6,524 nt of DNA from an uncultured Anaerolineaceae bacterium. Its GTDB lineage: Bacteria > Chloroflexota > Anaerolineae > Anaerolineales > Anaerolineaceae. This document shows, in pieces, positions 5,533 through 6,524 of the stretch. The notes below the pieces were generated by a model. That model did no database searches. It was not told the origin of the DNA and saw only the letters and a list, made by a program, of their open reading frames with translations. Position numbers and translations under genes: made by a program. The stretch spans positions 1 through 6,524 of the forward strand of contig CALESS010000296.1 in assembly GCA_937907495.1 (NCBI GenBank), given 5' to 3'. Each line of letters starts with the position of its first letter. The stretch's first letter is position 1.

Positions 5533-6524
5533 TTACGCCCCCTGGAGTTCCACCTGGCTTCGCACGCCGCCCAGGCGGATAAAAATCACCATCCCCACCA
5601 ACACCAGGCCCCCAATGATGCCATACATCTGGGCAGTGGAAAACTGTTCCAATAAGGCCCCGCCTAAAAAGTTACCCAAAGCCCCGCCCAGGTTCATCAT
5701 CACCCCGCCAAAAATCGCCTGGGTGGTAGCCAGCAGACCGGGTGGGGCATTCTCGGCGACGTAGTTTATCCCCGCCAGCCAGATAGCCGCAAAAGTCAAC
5801 CCGTGCATGATCTGCAAAATAAAGATCGGAACCGGAAAGGGTACGAGGGCCAGCAATACCAGGCGCAGCCCAATTGCCGACATGCCAATCACCATCAAAC
5901 CGGAAGATTTAAACTTCCGGATCAGCCAGTTGGACCCTAACATGGTCGGAACTTCAGCCGCCGTAGCCAGGGCCAGGGCAAAACCCATTGCCGAGCGGGG
6001 AATGCCAGCCTCTTCCATATAAACCAAAAAGTACGTGTTAATGACCGCCATCCCGGCCCCCGCCATTAGGACCATCCCCAGAAAGGTCAACCAAAAGCGG
6101 GATTTGAGGATCTTCCCCATTCCGGACCACACCGAAGCAGTGTACTCCGAGCGGTCAAAGCTCAAGAACTGTGCCACAATCAGGCCCAGCGTCATCACAA
6201 TGGCGTACATCCAGAACATACTCTGCAAGCCCAGCATCCCAATCACAATGCCGGCTGGAATGGACAACACCCCAAAGCCCAGCGTGCCACCCACCCGCAC
6301 CAGTCCGTACTTCTCCCGCCGCTCTCCCAGCATGGAGATGGTGGCGCTATCGCCCAGGGGTTGAATCGGGGAGGCCAAAAAGGCATACAACACCACCACA
6401 ACCAACAATGCAGCCAATCCCCCTGCAGCAGGGATCAACAGGGCCGTCGTAATTGCCCCCAGGATGGTGATGGAAAGGATCAAGCGGTAGCGATGTGTGC
6501 CATCCCCCAGCGCCCCCCACAATG
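5533..6524 (-). CDS. MFS_1-like (LacY/HcaT-type) transporter, 5' end outside window
   Basis: About 330 C-terminal residues are visible. The frame runs off the right edge; the TTG at 6520-6522 is an internal Leu, not a start. The visible part opens with LWGALGDGTHRYRL, the cytoplasmic loop-2 motif of the major facilitator superfamily. About ten hydrophobic segments follow, so TM1 and TM2 (roughly 55-65 residues) are missing from a 12-helix protein. PIQPLGDSATISML followed by EKYGLVRVGGTLGFGVLSIPAG matches the pattern of the MFS_1-like group (LacY, HcaT, nucleoside:proton symporters). The central hydrophilic loop (about FDRSEYTASVWSGMGKILKSRF) joins the two halves. It is a membrane protein, probably a proton-coupled symporter, and the substrate cannot be assigned. 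The gene converges on ppk2 with 29 bases between the stops, and nothing ties it to denitrification. Confidence 0.85.
   Translation of the reverse strand, partial: LWGALGDGTHRYRLILSITILGAITTALLIPAAGGLAALLVVVVLYAFLASPIQPLGDSATISMLGERREKYGLVRVGGTLGFGVLSIPAGIVIGMLGLQSMFWMYAIVMTLGLIVAQFLSFDRSEYTASVWSGMGKILKSRFWLTFLGMVLMAGAGMAVINTYFLVYMEEAGIPRSAMGFALALATAAEVPTMLGSNWLIRKFKSSGLMVIGMSAIGLRLVLLALVPFPVPIFILQIMHGLTFAAIWLAGINYVAENAPPGLLATTQAIFGGVMMNLGGALGNFLGGALLEQFSTAQMYGIIGGLVLVGMVIFIRLGGVRSQVELQGA

Noticed and set aside
6520..6522. TTG as the start of the transporter gene
   Set aside because: It falls at the cytoplasmic loop after TM2 of the MFS fold, so the real start is beyond the window.
1..6524. 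CRISPR arrays, tRNA or rRNA genes, insertion sequences
   Set aside because: I saw no spaced direct repeats, no cloverleaf-like sequence, no transposase motifs and no long terminal repeats.

Overview
This is a GC-rich, densely coded bacterial window centred on a denitrification locus. The core is a cytochrome cd1 nitrite reductase (nirS) preceded by a small CxxC protein and a Crp/Fnr-type regulator. The style suggests the Chloroflexota, probably Anaerolineae: the N-terminal haem domain of the reductase resembles c-type cytochromes common in that phylum, the reductase is a lipoprotein, and a leaderless gene start seems likely. This taxonomic call is inference from the style of the proteins and has not been tested.

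Layout. Positions 2-1048 (+) hold the 3' part of a GNAT-like acyltransferase-family protein whose start lies outside the window. Positions 1123-1830 (+) encode a Crp/Fnr-family regulator without iron-sulfur cysteines and without a recognisable cAMP pocket. A 311-base gap (1831-2141) holds a dyad lying inside a possible sigma-70 promoter, an 18-base FNR-like palindrome and a perfect TATAAT box. The palindrome and the TATAAT box have class II activator spacing. Positions 2142-2375 (+) encode a 77-residue DUF1858-like redox-disulfide protein that overlaps nirS by 14 bases. Positions 2362-4434 (+) encode a 690-residue lipoprotein NirS with two c-type haem domains ahead of the d1 propeller. A strong intrinsic terminator follows at 4459-4488. 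Positions 4667-5503 (+) encode a PPK2-family polyphosphate kinase with its own promoter region and a strong Shine-Dalgarno sequence. Positions 5533-6524 (-) hold most of an MFS_1-like transporter that converges on ppk2 and runs off the right edge.

How they may work together. The simplest reading is a two-gene operon (CxxC protein plus NirS) driven by the TATAAT box. A Crp/Fnr protein, most simply the one encoded just upstream, would activate it by binding the palindrome centred about 41 bases before the predicted transcript start. NirS would sit anchored on the outer face of the membrane and reduce nitrite to nitric oxide, with the extra haem domain as a built-in electron relay. No genes for haem d1 synthesis, nitric oxide reduction or electron donors are in the window. 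The acyltransferase-like gene, ppk2 and the transporter have no evident link to denitrification.
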